From Hsuehochloa calcarea (Eukaryota; Streptophyta; Magnoliopsida; Poales; Poaceae), in the NCBI GenBank assembly GCA_036346395.1, contig CM070596.1, positions 25,210,177 through 25,274,176 of the forward strand: a DNA stretch of 64,000 bases, in the 5' to 3' direction. Of this stretch, positions 10,366 to 21,989 are shown piece after piece (position 1 is the stretch's first letter; each line of letters starts with the position of its first letter). Position numbers and translations under genes: made by a program. Below the pieces are notes generated by a model. That model had not been told where the DNA came from. It worked only from the letters and a program-made list of their open reading frames with translations, and did not search any database.

Positions 10366-10575
10366 AAAGCTCCTTGGATGCTTGGACTTCCTCGAAAGCT
10401 TCTGGAAAGCTCCTTGTATTATTGCACTTCCTTGGGCAGCATGTGCAGTAGGGCAGCTTGGAAAGCTCCTTGCATTATTGCACTTCCTTGGATGCTTGGA
10501 AAGCTCTTTGCATTATTGCAGCAGCACTTCGTTGGATGCTTGAAAAGCTTCTTGCATTATTGCAGCATGGTGGTG
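10366..10575 (+). repeat. Subterminal tandem repeats in the hAT element
   Basis: A unit of about 40-55 bp containing GGAAAGCTCCTTG(T/C)ATTATTGCA then CTTC(C/G)TTGGATGCTT recurs about four to five times (starts near 10366, 10400, 10458, 10497, 10541). Inverted partners appear near 11740-11840 in the other arm. Subterminal repeats are where hAT transposases commonly bind. The short plus-strand reading frames here (10378-10776) arise from this repeat and are not genes. Confidence 0.7.
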
Positions 10576-10829
10576 GCAGTGGAAGCAGAAGTGGAAGTGG
10601 TAGAGGAAGTGGAAGTGGAAGTGGCAGAGGAAGTGATACAGGAAGCTACGCCTTTCTCTAGGATGTTTGGCAAGTCACAGTCTGTAAGAGTTGATTCTGA
10701 TACTAAATATCAGAAAAAGCATGTGGGGTTGGAGGGGAATCAACTCTCACAGACTGTGACATGCCAAACATCCTAGAAAAGGCCCAACTCCCTGTATCAC
10801 TTCCTCTACCACTTCCACTGCCACCACTA
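10562..10829. repeat. Internal inverted duplication within the hAT element
   Basis: About 10562-10697 (GGTGGCAGTGGAAG... to CTGTAAGAGTTGATTC) reappears reverse-complemented at 10737-10829 (GAATCAACTCTCACAG... to CACTGCCACCAC). The loop between them is about 40 bases. The arms encode the same Gly/Ser/Arg-rich stretch in opposite directions. A transcript would fold into a long hairpin. Confidence 0.75.
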
Positions 10830-11229
10830 TGTTCAAATGTCGCACCCCTGACTTTTGCCCTTTGGATTTGGTGTACCTCCAACGACTCTCGGTGAGTCCA
10901 TTCCATTTGCATTTCCTCGTCATCATCGAAGACATCTTGAGATGATGGACCACGAGCTACAGGCTTTGAAGCAGCTTGCTCCATTCACAGTCGTTTATCT
11001 TTAATAGATTTCTTTCTTGCCTTCGTTTCTTCAAAACTTGCCAGCATAAGCCTTCGGATTTCCCCTGAAACCTCACTGCAAGGAATAACATCTCCGTGTT
11101 TCCCAGCAAGATGTTTTTTTAGGCGGGTAACACCTCCGCCTGATTTGTAAGATTATAATATCTGCATTTCCAACTAGCATCTCCTAGTCCCTCTCCATGC
11201 TCCCAAATATTGATAGATTTATGAGCCAT
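10690..11229 (-). pseudogene. hAT transposase N-terminal remnant (BED zinc finger)
   Basis: A minus-strand ATG at 11229 starts MAHKSINIWEHGEG, then DASWKCRYYN. A frameshift near 11140 leads into GGVTRLKKHLAGKHGDVIPC, followed by EVSGEIRRLMLASFEE and a Lys-rich stretch. This is the plant hAT BED-finger layout (WxCxxC ... TRLxxHLxxxxGxVxxC). The second Cys of the first pair is Tyr. After a stop comes a Gly/Ser-rich tail (GGSGSGRGSDTGSW) and SRMFGMSQSVRVDS. No catalytic RNase-H-like core or C-terminal dimerisation domain is present, so it is non-functional. Confidence 0.7.
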
Positions 11230-11965
11230 CACCTACAATAATCCATACCATATTGTGTTTGGTTAGGTCAAGATTGATTTATACAAGGTACTTTATCCAG
11301 TGCATCTGATTACCACATAATTAGACACATTTAACATTTGTTAGGATTAATTTCCTAAAAAGCTTCCTTTTTTAAAGGGAAATGTTCTCAGCTAGTTGTT
11401 CCACAACATCCATTTTGATGTCAAAACTACAGAGTTCCATCCTAGTATATTGTGTTACATGACTGGTAGTGTTCACTGTTCAGAATGACTTGCAGCCTTC
11501 CTAAACATTGATTCATAGCCATCCTTTTTTAAACTGTGAGTTGGATCATAATGTGTTCAATATGGTTATCATGGCCTTGTGAGCTGAATCACAAATGAAT
11601 CTCTTAATAATAGAGCTACTCATCTACCTAGGATGTCTATCACTACTCATAGTTGGAAATGACACTAACTCATGGAGAAACTCATCGGCGTCTAGTTGCT
11701 ACCGCTCTTCTCCTTCCTTCCTTGCTTCCGCCTGCTGCTGTAATAATGCAAGAAACTTTTCAAGCATCTAAGGAAGTGCAATAATGCAGGAGTTTTCTAG
11801 GTGTTTTTAAGGAAGTCCAAGCATTCAAGGAGCTTTCTGGTAACCAGCTGAGTTTTTTTTCCTTGCTTGGGAGTATAATAATTTAAGCATATTTAACTTA
11901 TACAATACGTAATTTAGCACAAAAAGGCCTAAACCAATCTAGAAAGTGCATTATGTAGTTATAAA

Positions 11966-12127
11966 CAGGGATGGAAATCCCGGCTGGTTTTTCCGGAGTT
12001 TGCAAATTCAAATTTCGAATTTCGATTGATTTTTAAGCAAAATTTAACAAAATTCGACCGGGAAAAACCGGTTACCGGTACCGGCCGCTGGCCGGGAATT
12101 GAGCCGGGACCGGTTTTTGAATCCTTG
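11966..12127. mobile_element. hAT-like MITE, 162 bp, with perfect 8-bp duplication
   Basis: The duplication GTTATAAA lies at 11958-11965 and 12128-12135. The ends CAGGGATGGAAATCCCGG and CAAGGATTCAAAAACCGG are inverted repeats. The interior holds CCGGTTACCGG palindromes and no coding frame. It sits inside the right inverted arm of the larger hAT element, so it is younger than that element. Confidence 0.9.
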
Positions 12128-12312
12128 GTTATAAATTCAAATTTAAATTAGAAAAATTTTGGTTAGTTACTATTCATCCTGGTCATCATCGGGATTTCTA
12201 GTTACCGCCAGTAATCGGTCGGGATTTTGATCCTTGGTGGCAATTATCAATATGTGTGAACAAATAACCACCCTATCTCATAGAATATTGGCACGAACTG
12301 TGGTGTATATGG

Positions 12313-12436
12313 ATGCTATGGTTTTCTTGAAATGGTATTACTAGATATATTGAAGAAATGAAACACAAGTAGGAATGCTATGATTTTCTTGAAATGATAT
12401 TACTAGATATATTGAAGAAATAAAACACACGTAGGA
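12313..12436. repeat. 62-bp tandem duplication
   Basis: ATGCTATGGTTTTCTTG at 12313 and ATGCTATGATTTTCTTG at 12375 start two adjacent copies that share GATATATTGAAGAAAT and AAACACA with a few substitutions. Period 62 bp. No function inferred. Confidence 0.8.
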
Positions 12437-14006
12437 GAAACTACATGTTTTAGTAATGAAGCAGAAGACATCCAAATTCGAGCCAAAGGACTCACATGGG
12501 TGGTGGGTTTGCACATCTATGCCGCCACCCACTGAGCAAGACTCAGTTTCTATATTACTAGATAAATTGCGTGATCATGTCCTATCAACGTGGCGATCTA
12601 GCTAGTTAGGGCCAGTTGACTGTGTACTGCTCTACGTTGTTGACTACGCTAGTATTGCTGTTATGGCTCCAAAATAATGCTTTTTAATTAGTTAATAACC
12701 AAAACAGTAAAAGAAAACCATATATTATAACCCACCACGTTGCCAAACTAAGTCATCAAACTACCGAACTGTTCTTACTCTTAGTATTCAGTTCAGACTT
12801 CAGAGTGGAAGCTGATAAATTATTGATGTTCCGTTTTGGCAGGTGGATGGACTATGCTAGCTGGCCGTAAGCAGATGGCATTTTTTAATAGAAAAGTTTT
12901 ACAGTTGCAGAACAACCAACAACAATTGACGATTCGGTCACAGCAAAGTCTTCGGAGGTTCGCCTTATGACATGTTTTGTCCAGATGGCAACGCAGGAAG
13001 CTTTTGTAACACCTTTTGCGGTTGTTCCCTAGATGTTCCAAAATCAAGGAAAAGCTAGGAGTATGCAGCTTTATGCTGAAATTTAGCAAGATCATTTGGA
13101 CGTCGTGTGGTCAATTATCCCCGTTGTATTAATTAATCGTTCTGTACCAACAAATGACTTATCAATATCGACTACCAGCCTTTCTTTTCTTCCAGTTTCG
13201 GGCTTGAGAGGCTTTCATTGATTTTATTTCCTAAGAAAAGCAGGATTAAACATTTTGTTATATCGAATGCTGTATGAACCACCAGAAAAGCATGGATGAA
13301 TTTACGATGCTGATCTTTCCCCTACTAGCTTTTGTGATTTGACGTCACAGCACGAGCCATCTGTCCTTATTACACTGCGGTTGCTTTTGATGCGTAGCTA
13401 GGGTAAGCTTTTTCATTAGAAAATTATTGATATTTAATTAAAATCATAGAAATGAATCTGAGTTTACCCCTGTTTCCTTTTGAAAAATCAATCCAGGGAT
13501 CAAGGCCCGTCGGTTTGGTGTTACAATTTCTACTATAATAGTTTATTTAGATAAGGAGGGATCATAATTAACTCTTTCAGATCGAAAAGAATTTTAGTTT
13601 ATATTTCGAGTTAATGAAAGGATTGACTCGGATTTTAGTTTAAATGAGCCTTAAGGGTTATTATCTATAGTTCATGTAGTTCTCTGCGTTAGCACAGTTC
13701 CCTCCAAGCAAATTTGCTTATGATTGGAGGTTAGTTGATGCAATGTTTTGAATTTGGAGACCGCCTACAATTAATTACTTCTATTTCCTTTGAGGCAACT
13801 TTCTTTCTATTGGAGATGGTAGAGCATGCATAATGTTCGGAGTCCTCTAAGCTAGGATCCGTGTGCATAGATGGAGCCTTACCTTTGCAACATTCGCCAC
13901 GAGGTTAGAGATGCTAGAGCATGCTTTACGGAGCCATGTTAGGCCTGTATTGAGTTGTAGCCCTTCTTTCCCATCAAAACTTTTCTTACTTACTTTTAAG
14001 CAAATG
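12437..14006. other. No gene seen
   Basis: The reading frame on the minus strand at 12820-13095 shows no recognisable domain. No repeat ends, splice-consistent exons or MITE termini could be assigned with confidence. Confidence 0.35.
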
Positions 14007-15351
14007 TGTAACACTTTGGTTACGCGGGAGTCAAGATGCAACCTAAACTACAATCACCAATCAACATTATAAATTTTTCTCATCAATTTAACAACAAATG
14101 ACAGTTAAACGTCACAACAAAATAATTCTAATAATATAACTAATATAAATTTCAACATTGATCTAACCACTAAAATTGCAATCATAACACTTTATTTATG
14201 TAAAACATTATCATGAATAGGTTCGTATAGTTTAAATAATCAACTAGCATGAATAAACTTAAAAAATGAACAATGGAAGTACCATGAATCCATTTATTAC
14301 ATTTAAAAGTTTCTAATTGAAGGAAAGCAAGAGAAATATTATTTAAATGATGAAATGTGTGATAAAGTGGATTTCTTCATGTGAACTACTCCTTCCCGAT
14401 GTATGTCGTCCTCAACGATCGCCTAAAAAATAAAATTGGCAAGAGTGAGTTCAAGACTCAGCAAGTACAAAAGAACAACATAAGAAACATTGAATCAGAG
14501 ACATCTCATTCTCAAGTTATCACATGCATATGAATATATTATGAATGCGATGCAAAATGCATATGACTCCACTTCTCTTCTGCATATACCGGTATAGCTA
14601 AGTGTAACAACCGTCGGTATTCACTCATGCCCGCATTCTTAAAATGCGGGGATCCATTGCCCGTGTGAAGAATCTTTCAAACAGGGATGTAGTTGCCCAT
14701 ATTGAAAATATGAGGATGTCAATACCCACTCCCGTGGGTTAAACATGAATGCTTGAAATGAATGTAATGGAATGAAAGGAACATTTGCATACTTTGTAAT
14801 TTATATCAACAATTAACGGAAGCATGTAAATAATGAAAGGTACTCATATCTCAGAAGATTAACAGCATCATATTTATTTACCCAATTTGAACAAGCAAAC
14901 ATCCAATATGACTATAATTGTACTTGCCTCAACCGTGTGATAGGTGACGACGAGTAGAGGGCTCTAACCCCGGTTTCACACCACCACCCTTGGAGATCAA
15001 GATGACGAACGCAAGATCCCAGTGAGGTTTCTCCCTTTTCTTCCCTCCCTCCCTTCTTTCTTTCTCTTCCTTCCTTCCTCCCATCCTCTTCCTTTCTTTC
15101 TCTGTAGACTTTTCTACAGTAGAACCCAACATATCCATACAAAACTTGCAGCAGCTAGCAGCAGCACAACTCTCTTTGTCCCTCCGATCGAAGGACTCGA
15201 AAAGGCAACATAACACACATGCATAGCAAACCATGCAGCTTTGGCGCAAGGAAGATACAGAGTGCAGGAGATTGCTCGTAGATGGCAGAGAGAAACTACA
15301 GGGGGAATGGCACCATGGAGAAACAATAGAGAATGATGCCGGGAAAGGAGA
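14007..15351 (-). repeat. Minus-strand LTR M1, truncated (TGTAA...TTACA family)
   Basis: It begins TGTAACACTTTGG at 14007, the reverse complement of an LTR end in ..TGTTACA. The 14550-14780 segment is the reverse complement of 20290-20510 in P1 (shared words: ACCGGTATA, CACTCGTG-type and CCCACTCCCGTGGG). The start of this LTR in its own direction appears cut off by P1 at 15352. It encodes no protein; the GAAGG-rich frames near 14912-15250 are low-complexity DNA. Confidence 0.6.
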
Positions 15352-15963
15352 TGTAATATCCTACATATTTAAAGAGAAGAAAAACTTTACAGATGCGAAT
15401 TATTTTAGAGAGTGGTTTTAACTGAAGTTTCAGGGGTTTTTTTCGCTTTATTCAGAGAAGCTGGGCTGTGGGCTAAAAGCCCACAGCACCTTGGCCCATT
15501 AGGGCAATCATCCAAGTGGAGGGCGCAGCCATGTTATTGTAGCGTACACTAAAGCGCCACCACTGTAGCATCCTCTCCCCTCCTCATTGCGCCTCCACCT
15601 CCTTTCCCCTCCCCTCCCTACTCCCCCTAGCAGCCGCCACCTCCACTTCCCCCTTGCAAATCATCTCCACACCCTTCCCCCCCTTGGTGGTCCCTCCTTT
15701 GTTGCTGGCCAAGAAAAGAAAGGAGAAAGGCCCTTGGGTGCTGCCGGCGGAAGAAAGAGGGGAAGCAAGGAAAGAGAAGGGGAGAAGAAGTGAGGAAAAG
15801 AGGAAGGATCAAGGACCACATTTTCTTCTTTGTATGATCTTCAAGGGTAACAATCTGGAAGTCTTTGGCAAGCCCTATTTTAATTTTGGTTCGATTTGTA
15901 CATCGTTTAGCCAATAGGAATTCAGGTCTCGGTTCTGTCCAGATTTGTCAGGTTTAGGGCAGT

Positions 15964-17534
15964 TGAAAGCACCTAGGCCCCTAAAAAAGTGTTTTGGTAA
16001 TTAATAATATTATGTAAATATGGGACTAATATTTTTGTTGAAGTGATTACAAGGCATAGTCCTAAAATGACAAAGTCAAATCAAGTAGCTGCATGTCAAA
16101 TAATGTTAAGAAGATGGAGTTTGTCTCAAGGGCAAGGTACAAATAGACTAGGACCCCTTTTGAATTTTACCGGTCTTTGGAGTATGGTGGAAGACCAAAT
16201 TTTAGGATAAATACCGTACTATTAAGGGGGAGCTTGACTAGTAGCTTGAAAGCACTTCATTATGCCTTTGGATCAACTCAGGATCATGCATGCTCTTTTG
16301 GTCCGATTTTAAAATCAAAATCATCTTTTCAGTACGTAATCGGAAGTTCCGGTGTTATAACTGCGGAACTTCCGCTTGGCGGATCTTCCGAATAATTCGT
16401 GGAACGTTTTTTTCCAGAGAGTACCCTGTTTCTGGACTTAGCCGATTTTTCGAAGTGCGGAAGTACTGCTATGATGGGAGCGGAACTACCGCACCACGGA
16501 AGCTCGGATTTTTGCGCGGAATGTTTTTCTAGAGAGTACCTCTTTTCGGGACTTAGCCATTTTTTCATAAGCGCGGTAGTTCTGCCATGATACGAGCGGA
16601 ACTTCCGATTATCAGTTGCTCTGAAATTCTTGCGGAGTGTTTTTTTCCAGAGAGTACCCTTTTGGGGACTTAGCTATTTTTCGCAAGTGCGGTAGTTCCG
16701 CCATGATATGAGCGGAGCTTCCGATTATCGGACGAACCGAATTTTAGTTGGCGGAAGTTTTGCACATAAATCCAACGGCTATAATCAGAGCATTTAATGC
16801 CACTGTAATGACCGTTACAGTACACTCGATGCAAGGGCAGAAGTTTCGCATGGTACATGGCGGAAGTTCTGATTTTCCTGAAATTTTTTGGATTATTCAT
16901 GTAACGGTCTTATTTGGTTGTGGGGGGTATAAATGCACCCCCACCAGCTCAAGGTTAAGTCGCTGAGCATTCATTCAATACATTTGAGCTTTGAGCACTT
17001 TTCTCACTCCTCATTTACTCTCTTTGCACAAATTTGTGAGATTGTGAGCAAAACCGAGAGCGTTGCATTCTAGTTGATCCTTCGGCTCTTGGTTGCCGTC
17101 AAGCGAAGGTCGAGTCTATTCTCTTGGTGCTTGTCGGTACCTAGACGGCTTGGCGGAGATTGCACGGTGATCTCTTCAAGAAGTTTGTGAAGAGGCCCGA
17201 CGCCGGTTGTGATTGGTCGGTGTTCACCAACTCCGGAGAGGAGGAAGAACAACCAAGTGATTACGAGGGAATGCTTAATTTGTGGAGCCGGCTTGATTGA
17301 GTCAAGCTTCCTCAATGTGGACTAGTGAAGATCGACAAATCTTCGATACCACGGGAAAAACCTCTTTGTCCCATTGCGGTTATTTCTTGTCTTTACTTAT
17401 TGCAATTAATTTTGTAGCATATATTTTATGATAGATAGATTTACTTAGTTCATCTTGCTAAATTATTTAATTTGATCTAGAATTTTTAGAAACCTCATAT
17501 TCACCCCCTCTAGTCGGTTATCCTTGATCCTACA
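15964..17534 (+). mobile_element. Solo LTR, 1571 bp, CGGAAGTTCCG-rich family
   Basis: A perfect 5-bp duplication GCAGT flanks it (15959-15963 and 17535-17539). It starts TGAAAGCACC and ends GATCCTACA after a TTCACCCCCTCTAG block typical of Sirevirus-like LTR ends. The U3 part (about 16340-16870) holds many copies of the palindrome-like CGGAAGTTCCG / GCGGAACTTCCG. A TATA box is at 16928. No primer site or internal region follows, so it is a recombination product of a full element. Confidence 0.9.
16928..16934 (+). promoter_or_regulatory. LTR TATA box
   Basis: TATAAAT flanked by G-run and CACCCCC, about 600 bases before the LTR end, after the cluster of CGGAAGTTCC motifs. This is the expected U3/R position. 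Confidence 0.6.
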
Positions 17535-18114
17535 GCAGTGCGTTGCGAGGGCGCTTTGGGCTAGTTAAACTAGAAATTAGAACTCTATCTGGTTAGAAAA
17601 AATATAAGTTATTTCTTTATATTTCTTTAGAGTGCTGGATCACAATTTTTGTATGAGTAGATAATTAGTTATGATTTTTACAATCCGAGTGTCTGTTCAG
17701 TTCCGGAGTTTCGGACAACAAACATAGTTTTGCAAATTAATTTTTTTAAAATGGACAAATTCGGACTTTTGGTCTTGATGACGTAGATAGATAACTTTAT
17801 AGTGATTCCATAGAGGCCAAGATCATATTTTTCGGACAAGTAATGGGAGTTATGAAATTCTGAGTCATGTGATCTGGTTCTATCTTTTTGTTGGGGACAG
17901 TCGGGGAAAAATATTGAGTTAGCAAAGTTTGTTGCACAGTAAAAAAATTTAGAATAAATTTATTATAGTAGCTAATTCCCTTTAGATTCTATAATATTTT
18001 AGATCACTACTTTTGAATGTACAAATTAAAAGTTATAGAATCTCTAATATAAAAAAACCGAAGATGACAGATCTGTCTTCGGAGTTAAAAACAAGGGCTT
18101 AAACGAAATAATCT

Positions 18115-19810
18115 TGTGGATATCATGGGGATATGCTCCAGATATTAGGATGATGTGACAATTGACAATGACGTTTATGATTTGTCGTTTCACGTGTTTT
18201 TGGCAAAGTTTCAGGTCTGTCAGGCCTCAGGCGGTCTGACCGACCGAAGCGGCGGTCCGACCGGCCATAGCGGCGGTCGGACCAGCCAACTTCAAATGTG
18301 GTGGATTGAGCTGGGCAAAAAATAGAGGGTGTAGGTAAGAGAGGAGATTCTATTGCACTTGGTCCCATAATTTTTTGAGTCTCCAGTCAAAAGTTCTATT
18401 GGTTTGAAAATTCCAGAGGTTTCGTAATTCGGAGGTCAAATTGGCTAAGTCATTCTTCGCGGTCCGACCGCCGGGTGGCGGTCGACCGCCCCGGGGCGAT
18501 CGATCGGTTTTCACTTAGATCGTCGCCCGTCGTGGCTGCGATATTCGGTTGTTAGGTCAAAGTCATGAGTTTAAGGGCATATATGTTGCATGTTTTGACT
18601 AACATGGGTCAAGTTGTAAAGAACTTGTTCCCAAATTCGGTTTACTTGTCTATTGTTGTGTAGGTTGCTTGGTGGTCAACGACGAGGATGATCGGGACTA
18701 GGCTTGGAGAGCTGATGTCCAGAACGATCGACGATGCCGGGTGAGGTCAATGAACTCAAGCATGACACAAGATGGACAAGGGTGACCTATTGGCTAGTCC
18801 GCGACGCAAGATGTCGCAAGGTGTAGCTAATTAGGTCAAGAGGAGTTAAAGACGACGCATTAAAATGCGTGCGTATGTGACCCGTTTGTTTTGGACCTTA
18901 ACGGGAGCCCAATTGAGTCAAACTTCTAGAAGGTCTAAGCCTGCACTATAAATAGAGGAGGGAGGTGGCTGCAGCTCCGCTTCGTCTATTTTGCTATTTG
19001 AAACCGTAATTTGTTTAGGGAGAGTTTTTGTGGAGGCTAGGGTTTTAGAGAGTTTGATGTGATTTTCATTGAGCATTGTCCTCCATTGATGGAGTGGCTG
19101 TAAGCCCAGATCATATCAAATCAATCTAGAGAAAGTTTGATTTTGTCTTGTCTCTTTGTGTTCTTTCTCTTTATTTGATGATTTTGTGTCTTTTTTTGAT
19201 CCGCGAGTTTTTGATTGAATTCTTCATATGATCTAGCTTGCTGTGACATGTGAGAACATATCTAGGATCATCTTGATCATCAATCACACACGAGCAAGAT
19301 TTTGGATCTAGTTTTCGTTTTGACCCGGTTTTGAACCCTTCTTCAATCAAACGGAAAAGGATCGTTACTCTTCCAAGAATTATCACAATCTTCGATTGGA
19401 ATAGCTTCCTGGCATCATAGAGAAGGTGTGTTCTAAGTTTCATCAAGTTAGGAGTTGTAGATCAAAAGTTTCATCTATTTGAAACTTCGTCATTGGGCTG
19501 TTTCTGTTCTGTTCTTCAGGCCGGCGGTCAGACCGCCCAAGGCCACCGATCCGATCTGTAGGTAATCGGTCAAACCTCCATTGACCCAGCGGTCCGACCG
19601 CCAGTGCACTGCTATGCTTTTAGTCTTTGTTGATTTTGTCGTATTGCTTAGGAGGTTAAATTGGATTCAATATTAGTCTTCCGTTGTACTGATATATTGA
19701 TCTTCATAGCTTCCATAGCTACTGGAGTAAAATTGTATTGAATCAATTATTTGTGAAAAAGTGAGCGTGCTCCTATTCAACTCCCCCTCTAGTTGCCTTT
19801 TCGGTCCAAC
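18115..19810 (+). mobile_element. Solo LTR, 1696 bp, CGGTCGGACCG-rich family
   Basis: A perfect 5-bp duplication AATCT flanks it (18110-18114 and 19811-19815). It starts TGTGGATATCATGGGG and ends CGGTCCAACA. Clusters of GCGGTCCGACCG and related palindromes lie at about 18225-18290, 18455-18510 and 19520-19605. The start is shared with the LTRs at 31902, 38616, 43296 and 60239 (the last three as complements), so it belongs to the family of elements I and II. Confidence 0.9.
18947..18954 (+). promoter_or_regulatory. LTR TATA box
   Basis: TATAAATA followed by GAGGAGGGAGG, the same context as in the related LTR at 32765. Confidence 0.65.
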
Positions 19811-21754
19811 AAATCTGAACTTTCGATCACCTGAGAAATAGAGCATATAAGTATGTAGATTCTATAAAGTCTAAGTTCTTGATTTTTGGAGCTATACATC
19901 AAGAGTTATGATTTTTTTTCTAGGGTGACTGTCCTTTTTTGGACAGAGTGGTGTTTCGGAAGAATGGTATCATTTCAGGTTACGATTAGGAGCAGATATG
20001 CTTATTTAGTTTTATTGCATTGTTGTGTGATTCTGGATGGTATTCTTTGTTTGTTTTACGAATACCAGGTGGCTGTGTGAAACCGGAGTTAGAGCCCTCT
20101 ACTCCTCGTCATCCATCACACGGTTGAGGCAATTACAATTTTAGGGCGATACTGTGTGTTTGGAAATATCTTTGATGGATGCAAGTTTAATATGATTAAT
20201 CACGCTAAGAATGTTTATTTCATATTGCTTACATGTTGTTCACTAATTGATAAGGCTTATGATAAGAGAATGTGGATTGTTCATGTCATTTCACATTACG
20301 CATGCATGTTGGCATGATGTACCCACGGGAGTGGGCTTGAGGTCCCCATATGTACGATATGGGCAATGAGGTCCACATCTAAAAAAGGACGGGCTTTGGG
20401 TCCCTGTATTTAAAGAATGCGGACACGAGTGAACACTGACGGGTGTTACACTCCGCTGTACCGGTATAAGCAGAAGTGAAGTTGTGCATGATTTACATTG
20501 CATTGCACACGTGGCAATTGATTTGCATGTTTTTATAATGAGAATGAACTGTTGATGATACGATGCTTGTGTATGGGTATTTTACTTGTACTTGTTGAGT
20601 CTTCGACTCACGCTTGTCGTTTATGTTGTTTTTTAGATAATTCTTGGGGAAGCGACATGCATGGAAATGGGATAGAATCTTTGATGCACTTCACATAACA
20701 TTCACCATGATAAATAAATCACCACTGTAATACCCCGATCATTCATTAGTGAGTACAATATTATTTAGAGAGAGAAATTAAAAGAAAATTCAAAATTTGT
20801 GGGAGGATTGGACCTTGGGCTTTCGGCCCAAGGCGTCCTAGCCTAGCCAAGTGGGCCGGCCATTTACCGGCAATGCATAGTGCCCCTTCCCCAAAACCAT
20901 AGCACCCTTGCTACTGTACCACAGCCGCACTATAGCAGGAGGTACTGTAGCAGCCCCCTTCCCTACTGCTCTACCAAGAGGAGGAGAAGAGGAGAAAGGA
21001 AGGAGAGGAAGGAAGAAGAAGAGGAAGAGAGGAAAAAGAAGAGGTAGAAGAAGGGGGCTCTTCACGAGGACTTCAGCGAGGTCCAGCGGAGAATTCGTGG
21101 GTGGTGGTGAGAATCGGGGATAGAGTCCTCCTGTCATCGTCATCCGTCTCGCGGTTGAGGCAAGTACAAGCAGTGTAGCGTGATTGTGATGCCTATATTC
21201 ATGATAATTACCATGGTTTAGATAGGAAAATTTATCTATGATATTGTCGCTGAATATTATTCTCTCATGTTGGATTGAGAATATGATGTTCATTTGCATC
21301 ATGACATTCATTCCTGAATCTTGGACTATGTGGTAGCCAAGAATTGATTCTTTTGAGGGTCATGCATTGGACAGACATGAGATCCCCGTCATGTATTGGA
21401 CGGGCATGAGGTCCCCACACTCTTGGAGTGTGGGCTTGAGGTCCTTGTGCCTGAGGGCACATGCTTGAGTATGCATCGACAGATGTACTACTTCGCATTA
21501 TCGGTAATTGCAAAGAAGGAAGAAAGTTGCATTCTTGGCATATGCATTGCATAAAAGTGGTTCATTTGCTGATGGTAATATGCAGATTTAGTTTTATTCC
21601 ATACATGTGTATGTTTTGATTACTTCACTGTTGTACTTTGCTGAGTCGTGGACTCATGCTTGTTGTTGATGCTTTCTTTAGGTACTTCTCGAGTAAGCGA
21701 CATGCATGGGAAGGGTTAGATTTTAGTGCACTTCACAATGATCAACCTTGGCAA

Positions 21755-21825
21755 GTAAAAATAGCCCATTTACTTAAATTTAAGTGATTAGTAAAAATAG
21801 CCCATTTACTTAAATTTAAGTGATA
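21755..21825 (+). repeat. 36-bp perfect tandem duplication in LTR P2
   Basis: The unit GTAAAAATAGCCCATTTACT... (36 bp) is present twice with no mismatch over about 35 bases, at 21755 and 21791. Recent slippage or a recent local duplication would explain it. Confidence 0.9.
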
Positions 21826-21989
21826 CTGCTATTAATTTTATTATCAGATGATGCTCATCCTTCGTGATATTTGAGTTATTTGTAATTGGCTCTCAGTCAA
21901 GCCTGTCTTGTGGACGATATTGTTATGCTTTAACATTTGAGATCTTGATTTATTTACTCTTACATGCTAGAATATTCTAAGTGACTTGC

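Larger units (their letters stand above)
10127..12236. mobile_element. hAT-type element with long inverted ends
   Basis: The left end CAAGGATCAAAATACCGG and the right end (complement CAAGGATCAAAATCCCGA) begin an inverted repeat. It can be followed for over 300 bp on each side: matching pairs include TACGTATTG/CAATACGT, GGCTTAGG/CCTAAACC-type segments and the GCAAGGAAAAAAACC block. Inside, on the minus strand, is a dead BED-type zinc finger typical of plant hAT transposases. The right arm is interrupted by a 162-bp MITE. No 8-bp duplication is visible at the outer ends (ATCCTACC versus GTGGCAAT), so the ends may have recombined or decayed. Confidence 0.7.
15352..20725 (+). repeat. Plus-strand LTR P1, split by two solo LTRs
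   Basis: It starts TGTAATATCC, as P2 starts TGTAATACCCC, and carries the matching early segment (GGGCT..AGCCC..., a TAGCG..CTGTAGC tract, then a GA-rich tract). Its own bases are 15352-15963, 17540-18114 and 19816-20725. The two gaps are solo LTRs with 5-bp duplications. The last part (20080-20510) matches M1 in reverse. The tail is not reached because P2 starts at 20726. Total without inserts is about 2.1 kb. Confidence 0.55.

Noticed and set aside
10378..10776. Open frames rich in Glu/Val or Gly/Ser on the plus strand
   Set aside because: They arise from the GGAAGTGG repeat and its inverted partner. The minus strand carries the transposase-related reading.
10119..12244. 8-bp target duplication for the long hAT element
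   Set aside because: The flanks ATCCTACC and GTGGCAAT do not match, even after shifting by one base.
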